Assembly (NCBI GenBank): GCA_958450325.1
Contig: OY288245.1
Location: 66,327,441 to 66,391,440 of the forward strand
Direction: 5' to 3'
Origin: Agrostemma githago
Lineage: Eukaryota; Streptophyta; Magnoliopsida; Caryophyllales; Caryophyllaceae
DNA: 64,000 bases
Shown here in pieces: positions 42,831-54,179 of this stretch. The translations under genes were made by a program, and so were the position numbers. A model generated the notes under the pieces. The model was not told where the DNA came from, searched no databases, and was given only the letters and a program-made list of their open reading frames with translations. The stretch's first letter is position 1. Every line of letters starts with the position of its first letter.

Positions 42831-45363
42831 TGTAGACACCCACATTTTGACCGCCAGGTGTCTATAGCAGTTTCCGACAAACACCCGATGATGATCGGAC
42901 GCAAACGTGCTTTAAATACTCAGAAACGGGCTCAGAATCATTGGCATTTGGCTTGGGCTCATTATGGAGTACATATCTCACAAAACCAACCTCAAAATCA
43001 GGCCCAGTGGGTCGTTTCGAGTCAAATAAGACTAATTTGGGTCGATTCCGACACCAGGGGTAAAACCGTCTTTTAGCGACCGAGTCAAAACCCGGTCAAA
43101 GATTTTCCCGAGACACGTGAGTCAGCCGTGACACCTCACACGGCTGATTCCTCACTCTAATCCTACAAAAATCAATTTTTTAAAATATTAAACAAATCCG
43201 TTTAAGGATAGAATTCGATCTCAAGTAGGAATTCTATCCGGAAACCGAATCGGATATCGACCGAGCACCAATTACTCGGCCAAAACACCCAAATCAGCCG
43301 AAATACATCCCCATTCAGCCGAGATTTTGGCTTCTCCACCAAGCAACGGAATTCGCATTCCTTTCGAACTCTCGCATTTCCTATCCAAAAACCGATTCAA
43401 ACACCCGACCGAGTGCAAATACTCGGCCGAGTAGGCTCCCACCAGCCGTGTCCCCTTTCTTCTTGGACAAGAAAGCGGAATTCTCATGCCTTACAACTTC
43501 TTACGTTTCCTATCCAAAGCGGTAGTTCAAACTCTCCTAGCCAAGGTCGGGAATTTCCTATAAATAGCCCCTTGCACACACACTTTTAAAAACAACAATT
43601 AACATTCATAAATATTCAGCAATTATCGTCATATATCATCAAAAATTCAGAATTATTCACATCACACATAAGCACCAAACTTAACATCGAAAAACCGATA
43701 ATATTCCCGAAGGAAAACCGGTCCATTTAAACCCGAAACCCTTCGCCCGAAACTCGCCCAAACCGAGCCGCATCACCGTCACCTCATCAACATACACTCG
43801 ACGCTCCAAGTGCCCAAGCCACGTCCCGACGAGCCCCGATCCGAGTAAACAGAAGCATGTAGGTTGAGGGTGCACAAAACCCGATTTCTCTTTCTTCTTC
43901 TCTTCTCCTTCTCGTCTTTTACATACGGGTCGTGTCTTTTTTTTAAGTCGTTCGTCGAGTCTTTTATTATTTCTAATATCGATAATATCAAAAATTATTT
44001 TCATATTAACGAACATTCTTAAAATATGATATCAACTCCTTGGTTGAATATCGTATTAAAAGAATTATATTAAAATTTCGACGATATTAAAATCGTCACA
44101 TCTTTTTCAAATCCCTTTTTTTTTACAAAACTTTTTTATTCATTCTAAATATTCGATATCGATTTCATAATCGGATATCGGGTACGACGAATATCGAAAA
44201 CATAAAATCGAGTATAAATTAATTCATATTTTGTACGCGATTTATCAAAATTAGCAATTTCGAACAAAAAATAAAAACCGGACAGACCCGCACGCGAGTC
44301 GCGCCATACCCAGGCGACTCGCGCACGGGCCTGAAATCCGAGACGTTTTTTTTTTTAGATTTTTCGTTCGTTTTATTATTTATTCTACGAAACGATTTCA
44401 AAATTTATATCTTTTCTAAAACTATTCGAAGTATTTGATATTGATTTCGTAGTCAATTATCGAATATAATGAATGTCGAAAATATTAAGTCGAGTACGAA
44501 TTATGCAATATTCGTGCGCGGTTTAATGAAAACATCGAGTTTTCGAAAACCGATTTCAAAGCAGGCCACCACGCGACCCGCCGGTGACCCGGGCGAGCCG
44601 CGCGGCCGGCTGCCCCTTTTTCCGCTTTTTATAAATTTTCGAACTTCGTTTTTTATACAAAACAGCGTTTTAACGATATTCTTCAGATTTCGATTAATAT
44701 TTATTTTCTCGATTTCATATATTTATTTGCTATATTATTATTTACAAATCAATACTAACTCGTTTGTTCATCTTTTGTAGCAAATTCATCTTTATTTCAT
44801 CTTTTGTTTTATTATACTAAAACGAATCTCACATGCTAAAACAACTTTGACGTTAATTTTAGTTGCATTAAACCGACTTAGCAACCCATTCAATTCCTCG
44901 CATGCTTAGGAAAACAATGTTTGCATATCATTCATCGTATTACTAACGCGCGTATTAAAAAATCATTCGATATCCTAGTAGAGGCCGCTAATGTGCGGGC
45001 GGGGTTGGGTGTTCTTAGTGAACTTCCCAACACGTACCCTCACCCCTTACTCAGAACCGTGGTTTCCGGATGTCCGAATCCATTGGCAACGAGAGTCATT
45101 CAATATACGATTAACCGCTCAAGTCGGCATCTATATCGATATGCAAAGGGACGAGCCCAATAAACTCTGACATCGGAAATGGGCCGTATTTTGTATACGG
45201 CCCATTACGACATAGAGTGGGCTCGAACGGTTCCGAATAACCATAAAATTCGGTGGCGACTCCGACTTCGATTTAAATTTCCATTTGACCATCTCATGGA
45301 GATTCATTTGCCTCCCCAAACCCGCGCGTGGCCGCGTCGGGGTGGACCTATGTCATGTCCACA
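42831..45363 (+). repeat. 3' LTR of the Tat-type element
   Basis: This LTR is almost identical to 30110-32641. It is bounded on the right by the ATTAT duplication (45364-45368). Confidence 0.93.
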
Positions 45364-45368
45364 ATTAT

Positions 45369-45620
45369 ATATCGTTAATTCATATTAAAATCAAGCAATC
45401 AATTACATTACCTGTAATTCATATATCTGAAATAGCATGTTCAACACAAGCAATCAATTACAGTAAAAACATTACTTTATTACAAAATTTGGAATTACCT
45501 CATTTCGATACGTTCGATTGGAGTTGATAGTTTTATGATATTTTCTTCCTTTCACGTCATCCCATGGTTTCTCTTCGAGTTTTCTGTCATCAACCAATCA
45601 CATGCAACACGATTATTAAA
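45369..45620 (-). other. Upstream region of a lost XS gene copy
   Basis: This Helitron DNA resembles 51405-51690: both share CACAAGCAATCAATT, a GGAAATACCTCAT-like stretch and TTTTC(T/C)GTCATC near the end. Around 51.4-51.7 kb it is the upstream flank of the intact XS-domain gene. Here the gene body itself has been deleted. Confidence 0.5.
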
Positions 45621-45691
45621 GAAGGGCATGCAACTGAATTAAAAAAAAAGCAACTCTTTTTCCTAAAAATGAAGAAGCTGGTGTTCTCTCA

Positions 45692-46245
45692 CTATTTTTG
45701 GTTTTTACATGTTTTCTTCAGTCTCCACGTATTTTGTATCATTATACCGGCCCGTCGAACGACGTCTTCAGCCTGTTCTATTTACTGTCGTCCCAATTTG
45801 GAAGGCCTAGATCATACAACAATCATACATCTCATTTTCCTAAAAATGAAGAAACTGAAATAAAAGAAATGATACAAAAAACTATCATACAACTCTGACC
45901 TTTGATGTCATTAAAACTACGGTTGTGCATCTACTGACGTAGTATGTCTACTCTTCGCTTATGTCATTACCATTACATCTCTCATTAGTAGCTCAAATGA
46001 TTACAGAGGATGATGCTGAATTTTTTTTTCTATAATACGAATATCAAACTATTTCAACTCACATTAGTAGTTATAGTCTTTTTCATATTGTTTTAATGTA
46101 CGTTGTCTCCCTCTTTATGGTTTTTTCACGTTTTCTTCAGGCTCCACGTGTTTTGTATCATTATACCGGCCTGTCGAATGACGTTTTCAGGCTGTTCCAT
46201 TTACCGTCTACCCAATTTGGCAGGGCCCAAATATATGCAAGCATA
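45692..46245. repeat. Duplicated ~140-bp segment
   Basis: The sequence at 45692-45830 (with TGTATCATTATACCGGCC) recurs with moderate divergence at 46105-46240. It is non-coding Helitron DNA between the XS relic and RPA-like copy 2. Confidence 0.75.
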
Positions 46246-46666
46246 CGACAAAAATATACTACGTAACATTCTCGATATTAATTCATAGAACTATAATTAA
46301 GTACTATAATAATATAATTATGGTACTATAATTATAGAACTGATTCAATATAATTCAAAACAATTCAAAACTTACATTGGTGCCTCGACAACTGAGTAGT
46401 GCAATTAACCATCCTGCATCAGAATACAATGCAAAGAATTAAGTTAATGTTATGTAGTTTACAACGCAAACAATAAATCTTCACATTTTCAAGAATATAC
46501 AATTTATTATTGTGTTTTGAAATGGAATAAACTATTGGTTTTATATTTGACCCAATATCTGCTTTGGTTTCTTTAAATATTGTCTCCAATAATGTAGATT
46601 TCATCATCTTCATTAAGGATATACCTTTACTTCCCCTTTTACTCGAGTTAAACGTTTCTCCGCAGC

Positions 46667-49600
46667 ATGTCTTCCTCTAAAGTCGTATCCATAGCCAGTC
46701 TCGAGCAAGGCGTCAGAGTATCCTAGATCAATGTGAGAGTTGTACATCAATGGAGGAGGCCGAACCTGAGAGACAAAACGAAGTTAGATGCCGTCGAATA
46801 CTTACTCATAGATGCCAATGTAAGTTTATATTCGAAGCCATCGGGTGCTTACAAATAATCTTTTTTGTAACGTACTTGCAAACATTGTACTCTTTGGATA
46901 CCAGTTTCTTTTATTTCGGTACGTCATTTTCGAACACAAAAAGTCTTTGAGCTACAACGGAAATAAACTATACTACGTAAAACTTTTTGTATTAGTTTCA
47001 TATGATACTAACTAATATAGGAAAAAATTATACGAACTACTATTTGGCACATTTGTACTAACTATACGATCATAAAATTTGCGGCATTTGTACTAACTAC
47101 TATTTTCAATGATGTCTTTTATAGAAAGATGTAGTACAGGCGACCCTTAAAAAAATGTTGGTTCATCGATTTAAGGACAAACTCATCGTCGGTCGTACCT
47201 ACAGTCTCACAGGCCTAACAGTTGGGCCGAACATAGGTTTGGACAGAGCCACCCCCCACCCGTGTCGTCTCCAAATCGAGTTCTCATCGAAAGTCACACC
47301 ATTGGAGAACGATGATGCAATACCAAAGAATTGCTTCCAATTTTCAAGCTTCGAAGACATCATCAATGAAAGGATACCATCTACACACTACACTGGTACA
47401 TAAATATTATAAACTTCATTTGTGTCATAGATTACATATTTAAAATTTAGTTTTTAGGGAAATACAATGCATTTTATTTTTGGTTTTTATTTTTTACCGT
47501 TGACTATTTTCACCCTAACAGACGTCGTTGGTAAATTAATTGAGATTGGGCCATTGATTGAGACGAGAAACGGTTTCCAGTGTCGTAACATCAAGTTGGA
47601 GGACGTCAAGTAAGTACCGCTTTTTTTTCATCCGAATAACTACTTCGATATATTTCTGTTTTCAACCCTATAATTACTTTTTATTTTCCTACACTTTTAT
47701 AACAGTGGCTGCGAGTTGACATGCACTCTTTGGTCTCCACATGCCTGTGATTTACCCGAACTAATCAACAACCAGCCCAACCCTAGGCAATAAAAAATTA
47801 TCGTCCTCCAATGTGTTGAGACTAAGTATTATGAAGGTATCGTATGTTTTATACTTAAGTCGGCTCTTCATTCATTTAATTTCACATATTTTTGAATCTT
47901 ATTTGTTTTTCATTGTTTAGCTGCATGGAGAATTCAGTCCATTTACAATGCAACAGCTTACCATATTAACCCACCCATTCCTGAGGTTGCAGCTTTTGAT
48001 TTAAGGTTTGTGTCTACTAATAGATAAAATAGTCGTGGTTTACCTGCTTTCAATCCAAAACACAATCAATTCTGAAATTTGTACTGTTACCGCCAATACC
48101 CCTCCTCTATCCAGCCTTTCATCACAGGCTCCAAGTAATTCACTCCAAATTGTCAAAACTGCCGCCACAAATCAATGCCTAGACGATGTAAGCAGCTTAG
48201 AATTTATGACTATTCACGACATCATCAAGAACGAAAAGGTTACGTACATTTATGATCCAAAGCTAAAACACAAAAACCATATGTATTTAATAATTTCGTC
48301 CTCCGCTTATTACTGACTTACTAATATTGAAAATATATTACAGCATGGATTATTCTGCACTGTCGCTCAAGTTGTCGAAATTGATAGCAACTCCAGTTGG
48401 TATTATGACAGTTGTAAGTCATGTTGGACTAAGGCAACCAAAAATGCTAGAGGTAAGTGGATTTGCTCACGCAAGTCATGTGACGGCAGTAGCCACGGGT
48501 TCTCTTCAAGGGTACCGAGGTATTTACACTTCAGTATGTTCATTACTTATACTGCCTAATTGAAGTATTTACCGATTTATTGTACTTCTCTTTAACATTT
48601 TGTGCATTCCAATTTGTCTTTAATGTGCCAGATTTCAAGTGAAGTTGATTGTCACTGACTTCAGCAAGGATGAAGCAAAGTTTGTCGTTTTCGACACACA
48701 AGTTAATCAATTTATTAACCAGTCCGCTGATGCACTTATTGCAGATCTTGAGCAGGTAATAATTTCATGTTTACATTGAATATGAAATTCACATACCTGG
48801 TGCATACTTAAATGCACATGTTTTGCATTTACCTATTCACTTGCACATCACAATGTAGGCCGGTGTACCCGATTCAATTCCTGATCTATTAAGCTTCTTC
48901 GTTGGTAAAAAATTCCTGTTCAAAATTCAAATCAATGAGAAATACAACGTGGAAGGAGGATCAACATCATACACCGTGGTAAGCATGACTGACGATGAGG
49001 ACAAGATGGATAAGTGCAACGCCAAGTATCAGTTGAATATTAAGGTACATAAAAAATAAGTATTCCTTTTTATATTCCCGATTTGTTTTATTCATCTTTT
49101 ATTTACTTCCTTTTTCGACCACAGAACTAACTTTTTTTTTTCGTTTCAAACATTTATGTTCAATATCCTATTAAAGTGTTTGTTTGTTAGCTAAAACTTG
49201 CAAACGAAGTATCTGTATGTCCTTACTGTCCACCTCCATCTTCTACTTACATCAGTATTGTTGTAATTAATTTTCTTGCCAAATTTACGTCCTTTAAACT
49301 AAGCCAATGCCCCTTATTGTTCCACCCATTTTTCTCTTCAGGGAAGCTGCAGCAACCAAAATTCTGATAAGGGGAAAGAGGTGCACTCTGCAGAGGATGG
49401 TGTCGGGGTAGTTACCCGTCGACTTTAACTCCTCTAATGTGGTCATCATTTTTTTTGTTCCCTACATTTTTTTACACACATTTTCATGAACTTACCTATT
49501 TTCCATTCGACGCAGGCCCTTCAGTTGTCGTCCACTGGTGACACATCACCGAGGATCACTCCTCTTAAGCGCAATGGTGCGCCTTTTATTGACGTGGACG

Positions 49601-49718
49601 TGAGTGACGATATAGTTCTAGGAATTGATGCAGGATCCACAACCAAGCAAATACTTATCGTGAAGAAAGAAAATAATGATTACGAATCATTTAATTTAAT
49701 TTTATTACTGGCATCTTG
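46667..49718 (+). pseudogene. RPA-like Helitron protein, copy 2 (multi-exon, broken)
   Basis: Exons were traced by homology to copy 1 and by GT-AG borders: 46667-46819, 47125-47395, 47523-47609, then about 47711-47838, 47922-48005, 48131-48237, 48344-48519, 48632-48755, 48859-49045, 49342-49427 and a last one to about 49718. The product resembles plant RPA70: an N-terminal OB fold, a second OB-like part, and a C-terminal domain with a zinc ribbon (CKSC...CSRKSC) near 48415-48480. It would bind single-stranded DNA, plausibly during rolling-circle transposition. An in-frame TAG in exon 1 (where copy 1 has CAA) and a TAA in the fourth exon break it. Later exon borders are approximate. Confidence 0.7.
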
Positions 49719-50638
49719 AAATACGTTCACTGTTTTTTCATAAAGGTTATACTCAAAAATCGTGTTTTGCGAATTTCTTTTACTTTGATAATACTTTATG
49801 TAGCAGTTACCTTTTATTTTTTCAACATATTATCAATACAGTTCAACTATTAAAACTAATTTGTTTTGATTATAATTACTAAATGATAAAGTAATTAAAC
49901 ATCCTCCAAATCAAAAAAGTATTTTTTTACTGATAAAGTAATTTCCAAACTTAATTACAACATCAAAAAGTAACATAAAGTTGGATTCAAAAGTTAGCAC
50001 GATCAACATACAGAATTTGTCTTAAAGTAATATACTTAATTCTCTCATTTAGTCTTAGAGGTACTATTTTTTACCAAACACCTTCATTTTCTGCCATATT
50101 GACAACAATCATGTCTTTTAATCAATTTTCTCCTTTTCATTTCAATTATTTCCTTATGTATGACATTAGTTGTTGTAGTTTATTGGCGTACTTTACTAAA
50201 TTGCATCTTATCGTTGAACTTATAAGTGCCGTACATTATTCACCCTTTTTGGTTGAACAAAATACTTCATACCCATGTTTAGGATTAGTAAAATTATATA
50301 TTTAATTCATTTGGCATACATTCCGACATATATAGCATTTGGCATACATTCCGACATATATTTAATTCATTAACATATATTAAAACTAATAATAACACAT
50401 AGTTAACTAATACTACTTACGTACATAGCATAATATTTAGAAAATAAACTTAACATTAAACATGGCAACTGTGCTCATTACATACTTGAAAATGTGTTGT
50501 TAGTACAACACAATGTGCCATTTAAACAGTCGCAAATAATATATTAATTTTCCTAATAGATTTGTTTATCCATGATCAAGTTTTTTTTTCAGCCACTCCC
50601 ACCGATCTAAACACACAATAGTTTCGTAGCTTTACTGT
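49719..50638. other. Helitron interior, no gene seen
   Basis: This AT-rich spacer separates the convergent RPA-like and XS-domain genes and probably contains both 3' untranslated regions. A 20-bp word (GGCATACATTCCGACATATA) is tandemly repeated at 50311-50358. Confidence 0.6.
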
Positions 50639-51160
50639 TCACCACATGCACTCGACATCACTGAAGATGTCAACCAGTTTCTCTTCAATTTCATCATAAA
50701 CTTCAGTGTTACCCTCAGACACCCCCGATACCCCCTTGCGTTTCAACTCTAGATCAACATCAGCGAACTGGCAGCCATCGCCAAGTATATCAGTATCATT
50801 TCTTGATGCTATCCACACATGTGCACCCTTACCACGCTCACTCCTACCCACATAATTCACCCTTCCTTTTCCACAGACCTCGAAATTGCGCTCAAGATTG
50901 AAAGCAAACTCATAATTCTTTTCCCCCCTTTCAAACTCTATCACCACTACTCTTTTGAAAGTATTACCCTGACCCCATAATCCCTTTGCCTTAGCTACAG
51001 GATATCCCATAGACCTAAGTTTGTCTCTAAGAGAGTTGAAACTCTTCCCCGAAACCGTTCCCTTATTATCTAAGTGATATGGCATGTTAGCCATTATGCA
51101 GGTTGCAGGGTACACATATTCCCTCCTCTCAGCTTTCTTAACCCTCTTATCTCTATGCAT
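50639..51160 (-). CDS. XS-domain protein carried by the Helitron
   Basis: The intact 173-codon frame starts at ATG 51160 (MHRDKRVKK). Residues ~17-125 fit the XS domain of plant silencing proteins: YPATCIMANMPY, then SLRDKLRSMGY, LWGQGNTFKRVVVIEFER, AFNLERNFEVCGKGRVNY and GAHVWIASRNDTDILG correspond in order to conserved XS blocks. The last ~45 residues are acidic with no known domain. In SGS3 and IDN2/FDM proteins the XS domain binds double-stranded RNA and usually sits beside coiled-coil and XH or zinc-finger parts; here it stands alone. A TATA box lies about 85 bp upstream. The gene sits convergent to the RPA-like gene inside the Helitron. An effect on host silencing is a hypothesis. The XS call rests on motif order, not a search. 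Confidence 0.72.
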   Translation of the reverse strand: MHRDKRVKKAERREYVYPATCIMANMPYHLDNKGTVSGKSFNSLRDKLRSMGYPVAKAKGLWGQGNTFKRVVVIEFERGEKNYEFAFNLERNFEVCGKGRVNYVGRSERGKGAHVWIASRNDTDILGDGCQFADVDLELKRKGVSGVSEGNTEVYDEIEEKLVDIFSDVECMW

Positions 51161-51242
51161 CTTCTTTTCTACTCTTTACTACTTTTTTTTTTTGTTTTTT
51201 TAGTTTTTCTGAGTTTTTGAAAATGTACCACATTCTAACCCC

Positions 51243-51250
51243 TATTTATA
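51243..51250 (-). promoter_or_regulatory. TATA box of the XS-domain gene
   Basis: TATAAATA on the minus strand (context GACTATAAATAGGGG) lies about 83 bp upstream of the start codon, leaving a leader of about 50 nt. Confidence 0.65.
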
Positions 51251-52623
51251 GTCCATATTTCATTAAGATCTGAGAAGACAGTATTGAATATGGAACAAGT
51301 GTCTATTTTTCCGGAAATTGGTATTGGCAGTATATATTTTCAATTTTTCTTTGTTGTTTATTCCCAACACAATTCCTCTTAAATTCTTTGAATGACCCTC
51401 TTTTCATTTTCAACACAAGCAATCAATTGCATTAAACAGTAGAAGATATTCCCCATAATCACTAATGAATATTAAAAATTAAATCCGGAAATACCTCATC
51501 TCACGCCATTTCATTTTCGATTCACTCTTTCTGTCTCTGTTTTTTGAGTCTTCATTTCAATCCTTTCTATTGTAGTTGAAAGCTTCAGTCTTTGTTCATC
51601 CCTTCACGCCATCTCCAATTTCATCCCTTCACGCCATCTCCAATTTTTTCTCATTGAGTTTTCCGTCATCGACGAAGCACATGCGACACAAATTTCGATG
51701 TGATTTGATTCTCATAGCGCAGATTTTCTTTTGTTAAATGCGTATGTTACATATACAAAGTGAAAACAAAAAAGAAAATTGTGAGTAGATCTTCAGTAAT
51801 TACAGATCTCACCTTTAATTGGTAATTCATTCGTATTAAGAGTAGATCTTCAGTCTACCTTGATTGAAACTCCATAGTTTTCATCTTCCGCGCCGTTCAT
51901 TTTCTTTGATCGTCCATTGCGGCGGTTTTCTTACTAAATCTGTGGGTATGGAAGGAGATGAGGATGAGAATTGGGGTTTTACTTTTGGTCTAACCCTAAT
52001 ATCTCTATCTTGACCCGAACTCAATACCGTTAAGGAGAAGTGAATCTTATTGCCCGATTGTTCTGTGTTTATGTTTGTCCCTTCTTTCCTATATGTTGCA
52101 ACACGTCTTTTCTAAATTCGTCTTTCTATTATCGGTTTCCCTTTTTTTTTTTTAAAAAAGAAAAGACAGACACATTTGTCTAAAATTTTTTATACGTTTT
52201 CCCGCAAAGTATAACGTAGTACAAAAGTATTTATACGAAAACATCCCGTTGATGTTATTTACGATAACATTAGTTCGAAAAAAAAAAAATTCACTCCGGA
52301 AGCTATATTACTACATCTACAATTATTTTAACAGAATTACACTACTTTTTGGTCTATAGTAAGAAGTTGAAAGTAATTCAACTCAAAGTAATAGTTGAAG
52401 TTTTAGTTACACTATGTTTATTCACGTTGTCTTACTTTATCTACCTTCGCACACACTTCATCATTTTTTTACGTAAGTTTTCGTATATCTTAGTCTCATC
52501 CCTTAATTTTAATGGAAGACAATGGCAAGTTACGCACACACTATTCACCCGATACTTATTCATCTATATTATGTTGAGAAGTGCGTCTTTTTTAAAATTC
52601 TGTCGAACGTTATCTTCTCTCAA
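51251..52623. other. Helitron interior up to its 3' terminus
   Basis: No gene is seen. The segment 51405-51690 is the repeat partner of 45369-45620. A CCCTTCACGCCATCTCC phrase is tandemly duplicated at about 51599-51640. Confidence 0.5.
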
Positions 52624-52645
52624 CGTGTCACGGGTATAACACTAG

Positions 52646-53435
52646 TACTCCTCTCTCACTCACACCTCCTACTCTACATTCTTACACCTATCTAGCCTAT
52701 TACCTACTCCCTACACTAGACCCTACAACTTACTACTACTACTATAAATAGGAAGTGAGTACTCCACTAACTTCCTAAATCCTACTACTTCATACATATA
52801 TATACATACTACGTACTATACATAGTACTTCTACTCCATACGTAATACTACTACATATTCTTCGTACTATATTACGTATTATTCCGTACTACATATTATA
52901 TTTATTCCTTCGTCCTTCTCTATATGATTGGAGCATCGGGAATGAGGAGCTGCTCAGTATTTGACGGGATCACTTTTCTAGTACCGTATTTGGGTCAATT
53001 CATTTCGACCTTCTATTTCTTAATAACGTTAATAAATAGTAGCTTATTAAGGTAACCAAACTTTTCTTCTAACAACATTTCTTATATATAAGTATATTAT
53101 GTTAATAATTTACTAAATTGCTTACTTAAATATTTAGGCTTATTTGTATGACTAAATTACTTATGTATAAAAGAAAATGTTACGTGATATTTTATTTGTG
53201 TTATATATTTATTTATGACTAAATTCAACTCGATTAAATTATCACTTGTTTGATTTATATATTTATCACCTTTACATTTCTGTTTATATGAAAAATGAGA
53301 AAATGAATAAAAGAACTTAAAATGATAAAATTTACTTATATCATTTTCATTGTATTTTATATGTATGTTTAATTCTATTTGTTATGTATGTTTATTCTAT
53401 GTACTTTATATTTTGTATGTATTTTATATAATTAT
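52646..53435 (+). mobile_element. LTR-like fragment, right part
   Basis: The sequence right of the Helitron end continues the C/T/A-rich style of 28320-28408 and carries a TATA box (TATAAATA, 52743-52750) followed by a TAC-rich leader. It is most simply the second half of the LTR that starts at 27856. Its own 3' end was not found; the element at 53436 follows. Confidence 0.4.
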
Positions 53436-54073
53436 TGATGGGGATCGGTCACCTGCAACGGGTCGCCCGCCAATTAGGCCCGCAGACGACCCGACCCTGA
53501 AGAATAAAGCATCCTGTCATAAGGTCACTAGGATGCAATCACCCAAAAATCCGAGGAAGCAGCTTCGTCCTCCCCTGCTCGTCTGCTTTCAGGGGGTCTT
53601 CCTCCTGAAAGGCAGGGCCAGGGGTCGTCAGGGGCCCCACCGTCATTCTGCCTAAGGTAAAAGAGAATGGGTGGATGAAACAGATCCACGTGTCACCTTG
53701 CCATCCACCCATTCTCCCGCTCTTTTCCCTCTCCTCCTCTCTCTCTTGTGGGAAGGTATAAATACTCATCCATTTCCCACTTAGAGGGGGTTGGATTTTC
53801 TCTCTCTAGACTCTCACTCCTAAAAACGCCACCTAGCTTCTCTCGAACTAGGTTCGTCAAGGCATTTCACAGACTGACTTAGGCATCGGAGAGGGTTCCC
53901 TCGGACAACCTCCGGGGCCCTGTGCGTTCATTGTGCAGGGAGCAGGCTCAATCCGCCGGGAAGGTCTGATTATAGGAGAGGGAGAAAGGAGAGACTAAAG
54001 GAAATCAAGCAAGCAGCAGTCCGAATTTAGAACCCGAATCCGAAGTCGGGTTGATTGTTTCCATACCGGAACA
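53436..54073 (+). repeat. 5' LTR of the damaged Tat-type element
   Basis: The 638-bp LTR (TG...CA) was defined by the base-composition boundary on the left and the primer site on the right, since no second LTR is in the window. The TATA box is at 53757-53764 (GGTATAAATACTC). Confidence 0.7.
53757..53764 (+). promoter_or_regulatory. TATA box in the LTR
   Basis: TATAAATA, about 320 bp inside the LTR, follows a pyrimidine-rich tract of CTCTCC words. Confidence 0.7.
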
Positions 54074-54076
54074 ATT

Positions 54077-54094
54077 TGGCGCCGTCTGTGGGGA
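54077..54094 (+). promoter_or_regulatory. Primer-binding site of the damaged Tat-type element
   Basis: TGGCGCCGTCTGTGGGGA lies three bases after the LTR end. This sequence is frequent as a primer site in plant Ty3/gypsy elements. The primer tRNA was not assigned. Confidence 0.85.
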
Positions 54095-54179
54095 ACAAGT
54101 AGGTTGTACCCACGAAATTACCCACAAAATCAACCATTCTCAAACGCGAAATTAACAAATCAACCAATTACAATCAAAC

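Larger units (their letters stand above)
30110..45363 (+). mobile_element. Complete Tat-lineage Ty3/gypsy retrotransposon
   Basis: LTRs of 2532 and 2533 bp, TG...CA ends, the 5-bp duplication ATTAT (30105-30109 and 45364-45368), a primer site after the left LTR and a polypurine tract before the right LTR define the element. It carries an uninterrupted Gag-Pol frame and, between pol and the 3' LTR, an antisense gene. A second RNase H domain before integrase places it in the Tat group (Retand/Ogre relatives). No intron interrupts protease-RT, unlike classical Ogre. By eye the LTRs differ at about eleven substitutions and two homopolymer indels (about 0.4%), so it inserted recently. It is inserted into Helitron DNA. 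Confidence 0.95.
28409..52645 (+). mobile_element. Helitron, non-autonomous, interrupted by an LTR element
   Basis: The right end (52624-52645) has the short stem CGTG-T-CACG, then GGTATAACA and terminal CTAG followed by T, a Helitron 3' signature. The left end is placed at TCTATTAAAGAAGGG (28409) but is less certain, because the preceding base is not A. The cargo is two RPA-like genes and XS-domain sequences, one intact. No Rep/helicase gene is present, so it needs a partner. The 15.25-kb retrotransposon (30110-45363) is a later insertion; without it the Helitron is about 9 kb. It could instead be two adjacent Helitron copies. Confidence 0.55.

Noticed and set aside
28894..49718. Host RPA70 gene
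   Set aside because: The copies are broken, duplicated and lie within Helitron-type ends; RPA-like genes are usual Helitron cargo.
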